Positions 35,476 through 47,254 of a stretch of 64,000 bases of DNA are shown one piece after another (within the stretch, counting starts at the first letter, position 1; each line of letters opens with the position of its first letter). This DNA is from Bradyrhizobium sp. AZCC 1719 (GTDB taxonomy: Bacteria; Pseudomonadota; Alphaproteobacteria; Rhizobiales; Xanthobacteraceae). The stretch covers positions 1,703,001 through 1,767,000 of the forward strand of contig NZ_JAZHRU010000001.1 in the NCBI RefSeq assembly GCF_036924525.1, given 5' to 3'. The translations under genes were made by a program, and so were the position numbers. The notes under the pieces are model-generated. The model was given only the letters and a program-made list of their open reading frames with translations, was not told the DNA's origin and did no database searches.

Positions 35476-36282
35476 TCAGTTCGCTGGAGTGAAGTAGTTG
35501 GTGAAGTCGATTTTGAACAGGCCGGGATCGACCTTCTTGGACGAGTCCAGATTGTAGACCGCAACCGTGGTGTCGTAACCTTGCGGGTCGGTCACCGTCC
35601 ATTGCTTGAGCTGGCCGTCCTTGACGCCAACCATCAGCATCAGCCGGCTGGTGCCAATCAGGGCCTGCTTCTCCTCGATGGTGACGCTGATGTAGACGTC
35701 ATCGGCCGTGACGCTGACGACATTGGTGTCCTTCAACAGATCGATCCGGTCCGACAGCAGGAAACGCAGCGGCGTTTGCGACAGCGGATAGATGTCCTGG
35801 GTGGCGAGCTTGCGATCGCGCACGGCCAGCGATGAACCGTCGGCGATAATCGCGATCGGACTCGGGTCGTCATATTCGAAACGTACCTTGCCCGGCTTCT
35901 GGATGTAGAAATCGCCCTTGGTCCTGCTGCCGTCGGGGCCGACCTGGACGAAATTTCCGACCAGCGTCTGCAGCGACGATAGATATGAACTCACCCGCGC
36001 AGCCTGCGCCTTCTGGTTGGCATCGAACGTCGCAAAAACATTGGCCGGGACATTACGGCGCGGGTCCGGAAGCACCGGATTCGGCGGCGCCTGGGTCGCG
36101 CCGGTGGTCATCGGAACCTTGTCCTGTGCGCTCATCTGCACATTGCCGTCGCGGGCCTTGGGCGCGGGCTTCGGAACCGGCACGGTCTGCGAGAGAGCCG
36201 ATGTCGCGAAGCCAGCGATGGATGTGGCGATCAAAAGGGCCAGTCCGGAGCGCAGCCCGCGATGGGTGGGTTGTTGTGTCAT
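35476..36282 (-). CDS. lolA: Outer-membrane lipoprotein carrier protein LolA
   Basis: The periplasmic chaperone carries lipoproteins from LolCDE to the outer membrane. The 268-residue precursor has a signal peptide (LRSGLALLIATSIAGFATSALS, cleavage about residue 31), a Pro-rich spacer, then a LolA core starting at about residue 85 (AARVSSYLSSLQTLVGNFVQVGPDGSRTKGDFYIQKPGKVRFEYD). The core ends with VDPGLFKIDFTNYFTPAN. The N-terminal spacer is longer than in E. coli LolA. It lies downstream of ftsK (121 bp), as in many alphaproteobacteria. Confidence 0.92.
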   Translation of the reverse strand: MTQQPTHRGLRSGLALLIATSIAGFATSALSQTVPVPKPAPKARDGNVQMSAQDKVPMTTGATQAPPNPVLPDPRRNVPANVFATFDANQKAQAARVSSYLSSLQTLVGNFVQVGPDGSRTKGDFYIQKPGKVRFEYDDPSPIAIIADGSSLAVRDRKLATQDIYPLSQTPLRFLLSDRIDLLKDTNVVSVTADDVYISVTIEEKQALIGTSRLMLMVGVKDGQLKQWTVTDPQGYDTTVAVYNLDSSKKVDPGLFKIDFTNYFTPAN

Positions 36283-36402
36283 CAGATATTTCGGATCTCT
36301 ATTCGACGAGGCATCCCGCTGCCGGCCAGTTTATCGCGCTTTCGACCAAAGGAGATATCGTTTTTCCGTGAAAATCGTTGCGCCGAATCCACGTTCGGCG
36401 CA

Positions 36403-38850
<2,448 letters not shown>

Positions 38851-38863
38851 TGGGGCCCTGCGA

Positions 38864-40090
38864 CTAATCCAGAATTTCGACCAGCCGGTGCAATGCCTCG
38901 GCCGTTGATTCACTATCGGAGACCAGCGCCAGGCGGATGTAGCCTGCGCCGGGATTGAAGCCGTCAGGCTGCAGCCGCGACAGATAGCTGCCCGGGATCA
39001 CGCGGACGCCCGCATCGCGATAGAATTTCACCGCCGCCGCTTCGTCGCCACCGCGTTCGGATACGTCGAGCCAGACGCAAAAGCCGCCCGCCGGCCGCAC
39101 ATAGCCGTAGCGGCTGCCGAGAATCTGGTCGGCAAGATCGAATTTGATGCGATAAAGCCTGCGGTTTTCTTCGACGTGGGTCTCGTCGCTATAGGCGGCG
39201 ACTGCGACGTGTTGCAGCGGCACCGGCACTTGCGGCGCCGCGACATTGCGAAACTCGTGGAAGGCAGCGAGGAACTTGCCATCCCCGGCGGCAAAGCCGA
39301 CGCGCATGCCGGGCAGATTGGAGCGCTTCGACAGCGACTGGAACGCAACGACGTTGGTGAAATCAGGCCCGGCGCATTCCAAGGCGCTGCCCGGCGCCTG
39401 CCTGGTGTAGATCTCCGAATAGCACTCGTCGCTCAGGATCATGAAGCCGTAGCGGTCGGCGAGGGTCTTCAGCCGTGTGAAGTAATCGCGCGAGGCGACG
39501 GCGCCTTGCGGATTGGCGGGCGAGGCAATGAACATCGCGACGGTTCGGGCCAGCGTCGCCTCGTCGAGCGTATCGAGATCCGGCAGGAATCCGTTGGCGC
39601 GCGTGGTCGGCAGGTAGATCAGTTCGCAACCAGCGGCCCGGGCGCCTGCGCCATAGGCCGGATAGAACGGGTTGGGCATCAGGATCGCGGGCCTGCCCTT
39701 GCGCGGGCCAACATAGCGAGCGGCAGTGATCGCCGCGAAAAACAGCCCTTCCCGGCTGCCGTTCAGCACCAGGATTTCGCTCTCGGGGTCGATCGGGCGG
39801 TGGAGCTGGAACCGGGTCGAAAGCCAGTTGGCGGCGGCGCGTCGGAACGGCTCGATGCCCTTGGCAAGCGGATAGCGGCCGAACTCAGCAATGTGTTTCG
39901 CCAGGACCGGCCCGACGAAGTCGGGCACCGGGTGCTGCGGTTCGCCGAGGGACAGCGTAATCAATGGCTTGGCCGGCTGGTAGGGCGCCAGCAGCTCGGT
40001 CGTACGCAAGAACGGCGAGCGTTCGGCCTGACCGGCAGGGGTTGCACTGCCAGCGCCCTGCGCCACGCCGGAAGAGGCGGTCATTGCCAT
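38864..40090 (-). CDS. Class I/II PLP aminotransferase, DapC-like
   Basis: About 408 residues from ATG 40090 ([14 protein letters not shown]...). The core has [68 protein letters not shown] and the PLP-Lys segment [17 protein letters not shown]. This [10 protein letters not shown] motif is typical of succinyldiaminopimelate aminotransferase (DapC) in lysine and cell-wall synthesis, so that role is likely but not proven. The C-terminus includes [16 protein letters not shown] and RLALVSDSE. ftsK follows 13 bp downstream. The start could instead be a second ATG two codons later. Confidence 0.88.
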   Translation of the reverse strand: MAMTASSGVAQGAGSATPAGQAERSPFLRTTELLAPYQPAKPLITLSLGEPQHPVPDFVGPVLAKHIAEFGRYPLAKGIEPFRRAAANWLSTRFQLHRPIDPESEILVLNGSREGLFFAAITAARYVGPRKGRPAILMPNPFYPAYGAGARAAGCELIYLPTTRANGFLPDLDTLDEATLARTVAMFIASPANPQGAVASRDYFTRLKTLADRYGFMILSDECYSEIYTRQAPGSALECAGPDFTNVVAFQSLSKRSNLPGMRVGFAAGDGKFLAAFHEFRNVAAPQVPVPLQHVAVAAYSDETHVEENRRLYRIKFDLADQILGSRYGYVRPAGGFCVWLDVSERGGDEAAAVKFYRDAGVRVIPGSYLSRLQPDGFNPGAGYIRLALVSDSESTAEALHRLVEILD

Positions 40091-40217
40091 GTCTGAAACG
40101 CCAGCACTTTCAAAAGCGGTCAAAGGACTTAAGCGAGCCCCGGAAACCCACAAACCACCATAGATACGGCGAGGTTAAGACGCGATTAACCATCGGCTGG
40201 TCTGGACAATTTGCAGA

Positions 40218-40245
40218 GTATTACCATATTTTGAGCGGGTATTAC
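40218..40245. promoter_or_regulatory. Direct repeat GTATTAC x2 upstream of vapB (possible operator)
   Basis: GTATTAC occurs at 40218-40224 and 40239-40245, 21 bp apart (two helical turns). The repeat ends 16 bp before the vapB start. Toxin-antitoxin pairs are usually autorepressed at such repeats. No matching element from a known VapB was available to compare. Confidence 0.4.
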
Positions 40246-40261
40246 TTCCGGGAGTTCTGCC

Positions 40262-40498
40262 ATGGCGACGACAGTTACGAGCAAGGGCCAGGTGACCATT
40301 CCGAAACGTGTCCGCGACTATTTGGGGATTCAGCCTGGCAGCCAGGTGGATTTCCGCCGCAGCGCCGATGGTGGTGTGGTGATCGAAAAAGCCGATGGGC
40401 CTCGGCCGCCTAGCAGGTTTGCCAAAGCGCGAGGGTCGGCTGGGCCAGGCATGACGACCGACGAGCTGATGGCTCTCTTGCGTGGCGAACCGGAATGA
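40262..40498 (+). CDS. vapB: AbrB/MazE-type antitoxin (VapB-like)
   Basis: 78 residues: MATTVTSKGQVTIPKRVRDYLGIQPGSQVDFRR is a complete SpoVT/AbrB swapped-hairpin DNA-binding domain. The C-terminal part (GPGMTTDELMALLRGEPE) is the predicted toxin-binding tail. It should neutralise the PIN toxin encoded next and repress the pair. Its stop overlaps the toxin start by 4 bp (ATGA). The pair is inserted between the DapC-like gene and the ammonium transporter genes. Confidence 0.92.
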   Translation: MATTVTSKGQVTIPKRVRDYLGIQPGSQVDFRRSADGGVVIEKADGPRPPSRFAKARGSAGPGMTTDELMALLRGEPE

Positions 40499-40905
40499 CG
40501 CTCGTCGATTCGAACGTCCTCCTGGATGTCGTCACCGACGGTGAAATATGGGCGGACTGGTCGCAACAACGGCTTGAGCAAGCGGCCTCGTCCGGGCCGC
40601 TTATCATCAATGATATCATCTACGCCGAGATATCGACGCGCTACGCCACGGTCGAGGGCGTGGACGCGATGCTCCGCAATTTGGGCATCGAACTGGCGGC
40701 GATCCCGCGCACCGCGCTCTTCCTCGCGGGCAAGGCTTATCTGCGGTATCGCGGCTCCGGGGACCTTCGCACCGGCGTGCTGGCGGACTTCTTCATTGGC
40801 GCTCACGCCGCTGTCGAACAGCTACCTCTGCTGACACGCGATGCAAGGCGTTATCGAACCTATTTCCCGACGGTCGAACTGATCGCGCCGGAACGGGAAC
40901 AATAG
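40495..40905 (+). CDS. vapC: PIN-domain toxin VapC
   Basis: 136 residues with the acidic PIN active site: Asp5 in MTLVDSNVLLDVV, Glu in NDIIYAEIS, Asp in VLADFFIGAHA and Asp in LLTRDARRYRTYFP. VapC proteins are ribonucleases that cut tRNA or rRNA; the target here is unknown. All catalytic residues are present, so the gene looks intact. It is translationally coupled to vapB and converges with amtB; a terminator on the opposite strand lies just after it. Confidence 0.93.
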   Translation: MTLVDSNVLLDVVTDGEIWADWSQQRLEQAASSGPLIINDIIYAEISTRYATVEGVDAMLRNLGIELAAIPRTALFLAGKAYLRYRGSGDLRTGVLADFFIGAHAAVEQLPLLTRDARRYRTYFPTVELIAPEREQ

Positions 40906-40910
40906 CGGAG

Positions 40911-40949
40911 CATAAAAAGAAAGGGGCTCCAGCTTGCGCTGGAGCCCCT
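40911..40949 (-). terminator. Rho-independent terminator for the amtB transcript
   Basis: A perfect 12-bp stem (AGGGGCTCCAGC at 40922-40933 with GCTGGAGCCCCT at 40938-40949) and a 4-base loop are followed on the minus strand by TTCTTTTTAT. It lies about 80 bp after the amtB stop and faces that gene's transcript. Confidence 0.85.
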
Positions 40950-41029
40950 CAACGGTCAGGGCATTGCCGGGTATGTGCCCGAACCGGAGTTGTGGATGCG
41001 ACCCTTTAGGAGATCGTACCCGGGAGAGC

Positions 41030-42472
41030 TTACATGTTGTAGGCGCGCTCGGTGTGCTCGGTGACGTCGAGGCCTTCACGCTCGGTCTCGACGTTGACAC
41101 GCAGCCCGACGATGACATCGACGACCTTGAACAGGATCGCCGAGCCGATGCCGGACCACACCAGCGTGGTGCAGACGCCCCAGAGCTGCGAGGTCATCTG
41201 CGCGACGAAGTCGTAGTCCGCGATCTTGCCGGCGACGTAATCCATGACGCCAGTGCCGCCGAGTGCGGGATTCACCAGGATGCCGGTGCCGATCGCGCCG
41301 ACGATGCCGCCGACGCAGTGGACGCCGAACACGTCAAGCGAGTCGTCATAGCCGAGCGAGTTCTTCACCACAGTACAGAAGAACAGACAGACGACGCCGA
41401 CCACGAGGCCAAGCACGAGCGCACCCATCGGACCCGCAAAGCCGGCCGCAGGCGTGACCGCTACAAGGCCCGCCACTGCGCCCGACAACGCGCCGAGCAC
41501 GGAAGGGTGGCCTTTGACGATCCATTCCGCGAACATCCAGGACATCGCCGCCGCTGCGGTCGCAACGAAGGAGTTGGTCATGGCGAGCGCGGCACCGCCG
41601 GAGGCTTCGAGGTTCGATCCGGCGTTGAAGCCGAACCAGCCGACCCAAAGCAGCGAAGCGCCGATCATGGTCATGGTGAGGGAATGCGGAGCCATCAGCT
41701 CCTTGCCGTAGCCGACGCGCTTGCCGATCAGGAGCGCACCGACCAGACCGGCGATGCCGGCGTTGATGTGCACCACGGTGCCGCCCGCGAAGTCGATAGC
41801 GCCTTTCTTGAAGATCCAGCCGGCGTCGGCATTGATCTCGTCGAGCTTGGCCTGCGCCGCAGTTTTCGCCGCACCGTCAGTCGCCGCGGCAAGAGCCTTG
41901 GCTGCATCCGTGATCAGGTCCGGTCCGGGCCAATACCAAACCATATGCGCGATCGGGAGATAGATCAGCGTGACCCAGAGCGGGACGAACAGGGCGACCG
42001 CCGCGAACTTCATGCGTTCGGCGAAGGCGCCGACGATGAGGGCGGGGGTTATCGCCGCAAACGTCATCTGGAAGCAGATGTAGATGAGCTCGCTGATGTT
42101 GGCGTCGACACTGAAGGTCGCCGCTTTCGAATCCGTCGTCACGCCCATCAGGAAGGCCTTGGAGAAGCCGCCGATGAAGTCGGAACCGCCGGTGAAGGCG
42201 AGGCTGTAGCCGTAGAGCGCCCAGAGCAGGACAACGATGCAGACGGTATAGAAAACCTGCATCAGCACCGAGAGCATGTTCTTGGCACGGACGAGACCGC
42301 CATAGAACAGCGCCAGACCCGGAATCGTCATCAACAGCACCAGCACTGTCGACGTCAGCATCCAGGCGTTGTCTCCCTTGTTGACGGTCGGCTCGGCGTA
42401 GGCAGCGGTCGCGGCGAACAGGCCGACTGCGAGGGCCGCCAGTCCCGCGCTATAGGGACGTTTAAACGTCAT
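41030..42472 (-). CDS. amtB: Ammonium transporter AmtB (copy 1)
   Basis: 480 residues: a cleavable signal-type N-terminus (AGLAALAVGLFAATAAYA) followed by eleven predicted membrane helices. Family motifs: DNAWMLTSTVLVLLMTIPGLALFYGGLVR, MVWYWP, AGIAGLVGALLIGKR and LDVFGVHCVGGIVGAIGTGI, with the pore twin-His in FGVHCVGG and the conserved His in VVHINAG. It imports ammonium and is gated by a PII protein. glnK lies 37 bp upstream and a strong terminator about 80 bp downstream. Confidence 0.96.
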   Translation of the reverse strand: MTFKRPYSAGLAALAVGLFAATAAYAEPTVNKGDNAWMLTSTVLVLLMTIPGLALFYGGLVRAKNMLSVLMQVFYTVCIVVLLWALYGYSLAFTGGSDFIGGFSKAFLMGVTTDSKAATFSVDANISELIYICFQMTFAAITPALIVGAFAERMKFAAVALFVPLWVTLIYLPIAHMVWYWPGPDLITDAAKALAAATDGAAKTAAQAKLDEINADAGWIFKKGAIDFAGGTVVHINAGIAGLVGALLIGKRVGYGKELMAPHSLTMTMIGASLLWVGWFGFNAGSNLEASGGAALAMTNSFVATAAAAMSWMFAEWIVKGHPSVLGALSGAVAGLVAVTPAAGFAGPMGALVLGLVVGVVCLFFCTVVKNSLGYDDSLDVFGVHCVGGIVGAIGTGILVNPALGGTGVMDYVAGKIADYDFVAQMTSQLWGVCTTLVWSGIGSAILFKVVDVIVGLRVNVETEREGLDVTEHTERAYNM

Positions 42473-42509
42473 TTGGTTTTACTCCTGAGTGTAAGGTTTG
42501 TGCGCGAAA

Positions 42510-42848
42510 TCAGAGGGCCGCGGCATCTGCCTCGCCGGTGCGGATGCGTACCGCATGGTCGAGGTTGATGACGAAGATCTTGCCGTCGCCGATCTGTCCG
42601 GTCTTGGCAGCCGATGTGATGGCGTCGATGGTCTTGTCGACCTGGTCCGACGCTACCGCGACTTCGATCTTGATCTTGGGCAAGAAGCTCACGGCGTATT
42701 CGGCGCCACGATAGATTTCCGTATGGCCCTTCTGGCGGCCATAGCCTTTGACTTCCGTCACCGTGAGACCGTGAACGCCAATGGCGGTCAGGGCGTCCCG
42801 GACTTCTTCGAGTTTGAATGGCTTGATGATCGCCATAACAATTTTCAT
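42510..42848 (-). CDS. glnK: PII signal protein GlnK (copy 1)
   Basis: The 112-residue trimeric sensor of 2-oxoglutarate and ATP/ADP begins [20 protein letters not shown]. The T-loop has Tyr51 (uridylylation site) within [12 protein letters not shown], and the PII signature [23 protein letters not shown] follows. It directly precedes amtB, whose channel it blocks. A sigma-54-type promoter lies about 105 bp upstream, indicating NtrC/RpoN control under nitrogen limitation. The sequence is close to the second glnK at 44.6 kb. Confidence 0.96.
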   Translation of the reverse strand: MKIVMAIIKPFKLEEVRDALTAIGVHGLTVTEVKGYGRQKGHTEIYRGAEYAVSFLPKIKIEVAVASDQVDKTIDAITSAAKTGQIGDGKIFVINLDHAVRIRTGEADAAAL

Positions 42849-42952
42849 GGGTCTTGGTCCCCGCTTGGGCCCGGGTCAGGCGGACCGGGCGTCTCGACTG
42901 AGGTTCACCACGCGGAGATGTTCACTACGCGGGCACAGCCGGGACCCTTAGA

Positions 42953-42968
42953 ATCAAATGCCGTGCCA
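42953..42968 (-). promoter_or_regulatory. Sigma-54 (RpoN) type promoter for glnK-amtB copy 1
   Basis: On the minus strand the sequence reads TGGCACGGCATTTGAT, close to the consensus TGGCAC-N5-TTGCW: the -24 element is perfect and the -12 element differs by one base. It lies 105 bp upstream of the glnK start. Gap 42849-43155 contains no gene. Confidence 0.7.
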
Positions 42969-43155
42969 GATCGGGATCGTTCCCTAACAGACTATGAATC
43001 CGGACCTTTTCGCCCTCTGCGAGAATTGCATCTTCCCGCGCCATTCGGTCGCGCCCAAAGCGTAGTCAGTCCTGCTCAAAACATGGGCAGGGCCTGATGG
43101 CCGACGCAAATCGTGCTCAGCAGCAGGGCAAGAAAACGGTAATCCGGTGGGTGGC

Positions 43156-44463
43156 CTATTGCAGGGCTTCGCCGTGCTGCGAGATGTCGAGGCCTTCCAG
43201 CTCCTGCTGCAGCGATACCCGCAGGGGCGCGAACACGCCCACCAGCTTGAGCAGGATAAAGGTAATGCCGCCAGACCAGACGAGGGTAACCGCGACGCCA
43301 TAGAGCTGGGTCAGTACCTGCTGAGCATTGCCCTCGATCAGGCCGGCAGTGCCCCCGATCGCGTTCACCGCGAAGACGCCGGCGAGCAATGTGCCGGTCA
43401 ATCCCCCGATGCCATGAACGCCGAACACGTCGAGCGAGTCGTCATATTTGAAACGCTGCTTGAGCCAGGTGCAGGCCCAGAAGCAGAGCGTTCCCGCGAC
43501 GACGCCGATGACGATGCCGTGCCACGGCGCGACGAATCCTGACGCCGGCGTGATCGTGCCGAGGCCCGCGATCGCGCCCGAGATCATGCCGAGTACCGAT
43601 GGTTTGCGCCGGGTCGCCCATTCGATCGCGGCCCAGGTCAGCGCGCCGGCGCAGGCGGCCAGGTGCGTCGCGGTGATCGCCATGATGGCGCGCGAGTTCG
43701 CGGCCAGCGCCGATCCGCCGTTGAAGCCGAACCAGCCGACCCACAACAATCCGGTGCCGATCACGGCCAGCGAGAGGTCGAACGGCGCGAGGTTCTCGCT
43801 GCCATAGCCGTGACGCCGGCCCATCACCATCGCGGCAACCAGTCCGCCGACACCGGCGGAAAGATGCACGACGAGGCCGCCGGCGAAATCCAGCACGCCC
43901 ATGGTGGCAAGGAATCCGCCGCCCCAGACCCAATGTGCGAGCGGCACATAGACGAACATGAACCAGCCGACCGAGAACAAGAGATAGGCTGAAAACCGCA
44001 TCCGGTCCGCGACCGCGCCCGCCACCAGCGCCACCGTGATGATCGCAAACGTCATTTGGTACAGCATGAAAAGCGCTTCCGGAATCGTCTTCGCCGCCGG
44101 ATTGACGCTCTCCATCGTCATGCCGATCAGAAACCAGCGATCGAGCGTTCCGATCCAGGCGCCATCGCCGACAAAGGCCAGCGAATAGCCGAAGGCCACC
44201 CAGAGAATCGAGATGATCGCGACGGCGGCGAGGCTTTGCGCCATGGTCGCCAGCACGTTCTTCTTGCGCACCATGCCGGAATAGAACAGGGCCAGGCCCG
44301 GTATCGTCATCATCAGCACCAGCGCGGTGGCGACGATCATCCACGCGGTGTCGGCGGCGTTGATGGTGGACGTCTCGGCCTGAGCCGGCGTGACGAGTGC
44401 GAAGCTCGCCGCAAGAATAATGAGCGCAGCATTGCCTGCTGCACGATACGATGGTGCCCCCAT
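43156..44463 (-). CDS. amtB: Ammonium transporter AmtB (copy 2)
   Basis: 435 residues with a signal-type N-terminus (LIILAASFALVTPAQA) and eleven membrane helices. It shares with copy 1 AWMIVATALVLMMTIPGLALFYSGMVRKKNVL, VVHLSAGVGGLVAAMVMGRR and the pore segment YDDSLDVFGVHGIGGLTGTLLAGVF, but is clearly diverged. The twin-His and pore Phe positions are present. Its GlnK partner lies 91 bp upstream. It is the second of two same-strand glnK-amtB modules, which suggests separate affinity or expression ranges. Confidence 0.95.
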   Translation of the reverse strand: MGAPSYRAAGNAALIILAASFALVTPAQAETSTINAADTAWMIVATALVLMMTIPGLALFYSGMVRKKNVLATMAQSLAAVAIISILWVAFGYSLAFVGDGAWIGTLDRWFLIGMTMESVNPAAKTIPEALFMLYQMTFAIITVALVAGAVADRMRFSAYLLFSVGWFMFVYVPLAHWVWGGGFLATMGVLDFAGGLVVHLSAGVGGLVAAMVMGRRHGYGSENLAPFDLSLAVIGTGLLWVGWFGFNGGSALAANSRAIMAITATHLAACAGALTWAAIEWATRRKPSVLGMISGAIAGLGTITPASGFVAPWHGIVIGVVAGTLCFWACTWLKQRFKYDDSLDVFGVHGIGGLTGTLLAGVFAVNAIGGTAGLIEGNAQQVLTQLYGVAVTLVWSGGITFILLKLVGVFAPLRVSLQQELEGLDISQHGEALQ

Positions 44464-44554
44464 AAAAATCCCCCGGCCTGTTGTCGTTTCGTTGCCGCTT
44501 CCTGGCTTCGCGCGTTCAGCGTCGTTGCCGCCGCGCCTTGAATTCCGTGATGTC

Positions 44555-45088
<534 letters not shown>

Positions 45089-45142
45089 TCACCCCCAGCC
45101 GCCCGCCGGCTACCTCCATTTTCCACGGCTCAAGGAAATAAA

Positions 45143-46030
45143 ATGTCGAACCGATCGTGGTTTTATGCAGCCAACGGACAGCAACAGGGTCCTTATCCGG
45201 AGTCCCAGCTTCGCGACCTCATCACCCGCGGCATGGTCGGGGCGGATACGCTGGTATGGACCGAGGGAATGTCGGGCTGGCAGCGGGCAGGAGAGATTCC
45301 GGGGATGATACCCGGCGGATCAGGTCCGCCCGCGTTCGCGCAACCCGGTGGCCCATCTACGGCTGCAGCCGGAGGTTACGGCGGCGGTGCGCTATCGATC
45401 GATGTCGGGCTGTGGGAACTCCTCGGGCGCAGCCTGTTATTCGTCATCGGCATGGTGCTGGTGATTCCGGCGCCCTGGGTTGCGACCTGGTTCTATCGCT
45501 GGATCTTTTCCCGGCTCTACGTGCCGGGCCGGCCGAACCTTGCTTTCACCGGCCAGCCCCTCGACATCTGGTACGTCTTCATCGCCATCGGCATTTTGAC
45601 CTATGTGGGCTCGGCCGACCTCTATTACCTGCAATACCTCTCGATCCCGATTCAGGCCGTGCTGGCCTGGATGGTCATTCGCTGGATCGCTTCCAACCTG
45701 AGCTCCAACGACCAGCCGCTTCCGATCGCCTTCAACGGCAGCGCGTTGGGTTATGTCGGCTGGCATGTGCTGTTGTATGTATCCTTCATTACCATCGTCG
45801 GCTGGGCCTGGGTGGTCACGGCCTGGATGCGCTGGATCTGCCGCAACATCGACGGCACACAGCGCGAAGTCATCTTCACCGCGTCCGGACTGGAAGTGCT
45901 GTGGCGAACCATCGTGTTCGTGATCGCCTGCATCTTCATCATTCCGATCCCGTGGATGCTGGCCTGGTACGCTCGCTGGTACGCGTCGCAATTCGCGCTG
46001 GCCGAGCGCGGAACGCTGGCGAACGCGTAA
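45143..46030 (+). CDS. GYF_2 domain plus DUF898 multipass membrane protein
   Basis: The 295-residue protein has an N-terminal GYF_2-type domain (RSWFYAANGQQQGPYPESQLRDLITRGMVGADTLVWTEGMSGWQRAGEIPGM, about residues 3-55) and a Gly/Pro linker. The rest is a DUF898-like membrane region with about six hydrophobic helices and repeated WVATWFYRWIFSRL / WVVTAWMRWICRNI / WMLAWYARWYASQF motifs. GYF_2 domains bind peptides or proteins at the membrane; the function is unknown. Start ATG 45143 follows AAGGA. Confidence 0.87.
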   Translation: MSNRSWFYAANGQQQGPYPESQLRDLITRGMVGADTLVWTEGMSGWQRAGEIPGMIPGGSGPPAFAQPGGPSTAAAGGYGGGALSIDVGLWELLGRSLLFVIGMVLVIPAPWVATWFYRWIFSRLYVPGRPNLAFTGQPLDIWYVFIAIGILTYVGSADLYYLQYLSIPIQAVLAWMVIRWIASNLSSNDQPLPIAFNGSALGYVGWHVLLYVSFITIVGWAWVVTAWMRWICRNIDGTQREVIFTASGLEVLWRTIVFVIACIFIIPIPWMLAWYARWYASQFALAERGTLANA

Positions 46031-46057
46031 GAGGTCGCGCTGCCGTTAGCGTGGAAT

Positions 46058-46192
46058 TTGTAGGGTGGGCAAAGGCGCAATTGCGCAGTGCCCACCATCC
46101 CCATTCTCACGCGCATTTCGCGATGGTGGGCACGCGGAGCCTGTCATCGGGCGCGCATTCGCGCGACCCGTTGGCTTTTGCCCACCCTACAA
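46058..46192. repeat. Dispersed inverted repeat, GTAGGGYGGGCAAAG family (long copy)
   Basis: Outer arms TTGTAGGGTGGGCAAAG and CTTTTGCCCACCCTACAA are complementary, with GTGCCCACCAT and ATGGTGGGCAC inside and a GCGCGCATTCGCGCG insertion. It fills the gap between two convergent genes. Confidence 0.75.
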
Positions 46193-46200
46193 GGTGTGAC

Positions 46201-47061
46201 TCACTTGCGCTGGCGGACCGAGCCTTCCTGGGCGACCGACGCCACCAGCGTGCCGTCAGGCTTGAAGATCAGGCCGCGGGTCAATCCGCGGCCGTCCTGC
46301 GCGCTCGGCGAATCCTGCGCGTAAAGCAGCCATTCGTCGGCGCGGAACGGCCGGTGAAACCACATCGCGTGGTCGAGGCTCGCCGGCATCATGCGCTTGT
46401 CGAACAGCGTGCGGCCGTAGCGCGCCATCACCGCGTCAAGCAGTGAGAAATCCGACGCATAGGCCAGCGCGCACATGTGCAGCGCCGGATCGTCGGGCAG
46501 CTTGGCCGCGGTGCGGATCCAGACATGGATGCGCCCGTCGTCGATCTTCTGGCCGAAATAGCGGCCGAGCTCGACCGGGCGCAGTTCGATCGGCCGGTCG
46601 GATTCGTAGTAGCGGCGGATGAATTCCGGCATCTCCCGGAACATCGGCTGCTTTGCCACTTCCTCGGCGGTGAGTTTCTCCGGAGGCGGCACGTCCGGCA
46701 TCTTGTCCTGATGGTCGAAAGCGCCTTCCTCCTCGGCATGAAAAGAAACCATGATGGAGAAGATCGCATTGCCGTGCTGGATCGCGGTGACGCGCCGTGT
46801 CGAATAGCTCTTGCCGTCGCGCAGCCGTTCGACCTCGTAGATGATCGGAATCTGCGGATCGCCGGGCAGGATGAAATAGCAATGGATCGAATGCGGCAGG
46901 CGGCCTTCGACAGTGCGGCATGCCGCGACCATGGCCTGCCCGATCACCTGTCCGCCGAACACCCGCTGCCAACTCGTCTTCGGGCTGTTGCCGCGGAACA
47001 GGTTCACCTCGAGCGGCTCCAGATCGAGGATGGAAATCAGGTCAATCAGGCCTTTGGACAT
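46201..47061 (-). CDS. tesB: Acyl-CoA thioesterase II TesB
   Basis: Double hotdog thioesterase that hydrolyses medium and long acyl-CoAs. From ATG 47061 (MSKGLIDLISILDLEPLEVNLFRG) the length is 286 residues, equal to E. coli TesB. Features are QRVFGGQVIGQAMVAACRTVEGRLPHSIHCYFILPGDP, RRVTAIQHGNAIFSIMVSFH, and C-terminal SLDHAMWFHRPFRADEWLLYAQDSPSAQDGRGLTRG, with the conserved Asp, Thr and Gln-bearing segments. An upstream in-frame start (47094) would add 11 residues. Confidence 0.95.
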   Translation of the reverse strand: MSKGLIDLISILDLEPLEVNLFRGNSPKTSWQRVFGGQVIGQAMVAACRTVEGRLPHSIHCYFILPGDPQIPIIYEVERLRDGKSYSTRRVTAIQHGNAIFSIMVSFHAEEEGAFDHQDKMPDVPPPEKLTAEEVAKQPMFREMPEFIRRYYESDRPIELRPVELGRYFGQKIDDGRIHVWIRTAAKLPDDPALHMCALAYASDFSLLDAVMARYGRTLFDKRMMPASLDHAMWFHRPFRADEWLLYAQDSPSAQDGRGLTRGLIFKPDGTLVASVAQEGSVRQRK

Positions 47062-47088
47062 GGTGGTGCGCTTTCGGTCGGATTCCTG

Positions 47089-47170
47089 CGTCATTCCGGG
47101 CTGGTCCGAAGGACCAGACCCGGAATCTCGAGATTCCGGGTTCGATACTGCGTATCGCCCCGGAATGACG
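47089..47170. repeat. Dispersed inverted repeat, CGTCATTCCGGG family
   Basis: Outer arms CGTCATTCCGGG and CCCCGGAATGACG flank GACCCGGAATC / GATTCCGGGTTC. It is the second copy of the repeat at 25590-25684. It lies upstream of tesB, before the divergent hydroxylase gene. Confidence 0.7.
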
Positions 47171-47254
47171 GCTTAGCCTTGTTTATGGCCCTGTTTCGCC
47201 CAGCTATTATCAGGTAGCAAGTCTGGTCTGAGGGCGTAACCGGGTACGGATCGC

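Noticed and set aside
40934..42568. 544-codon + strand ORF opposite amtB
   Set aside because: It is antisense to the transporter and rich in His/Arg/Asp, typical of shadow frames.
45157..46446. 429-codon ORF overlapping the DUF898 gene in another frame
   Set aside because: It runs through a dispersed repeat and has the residue mix of a shadow frame.
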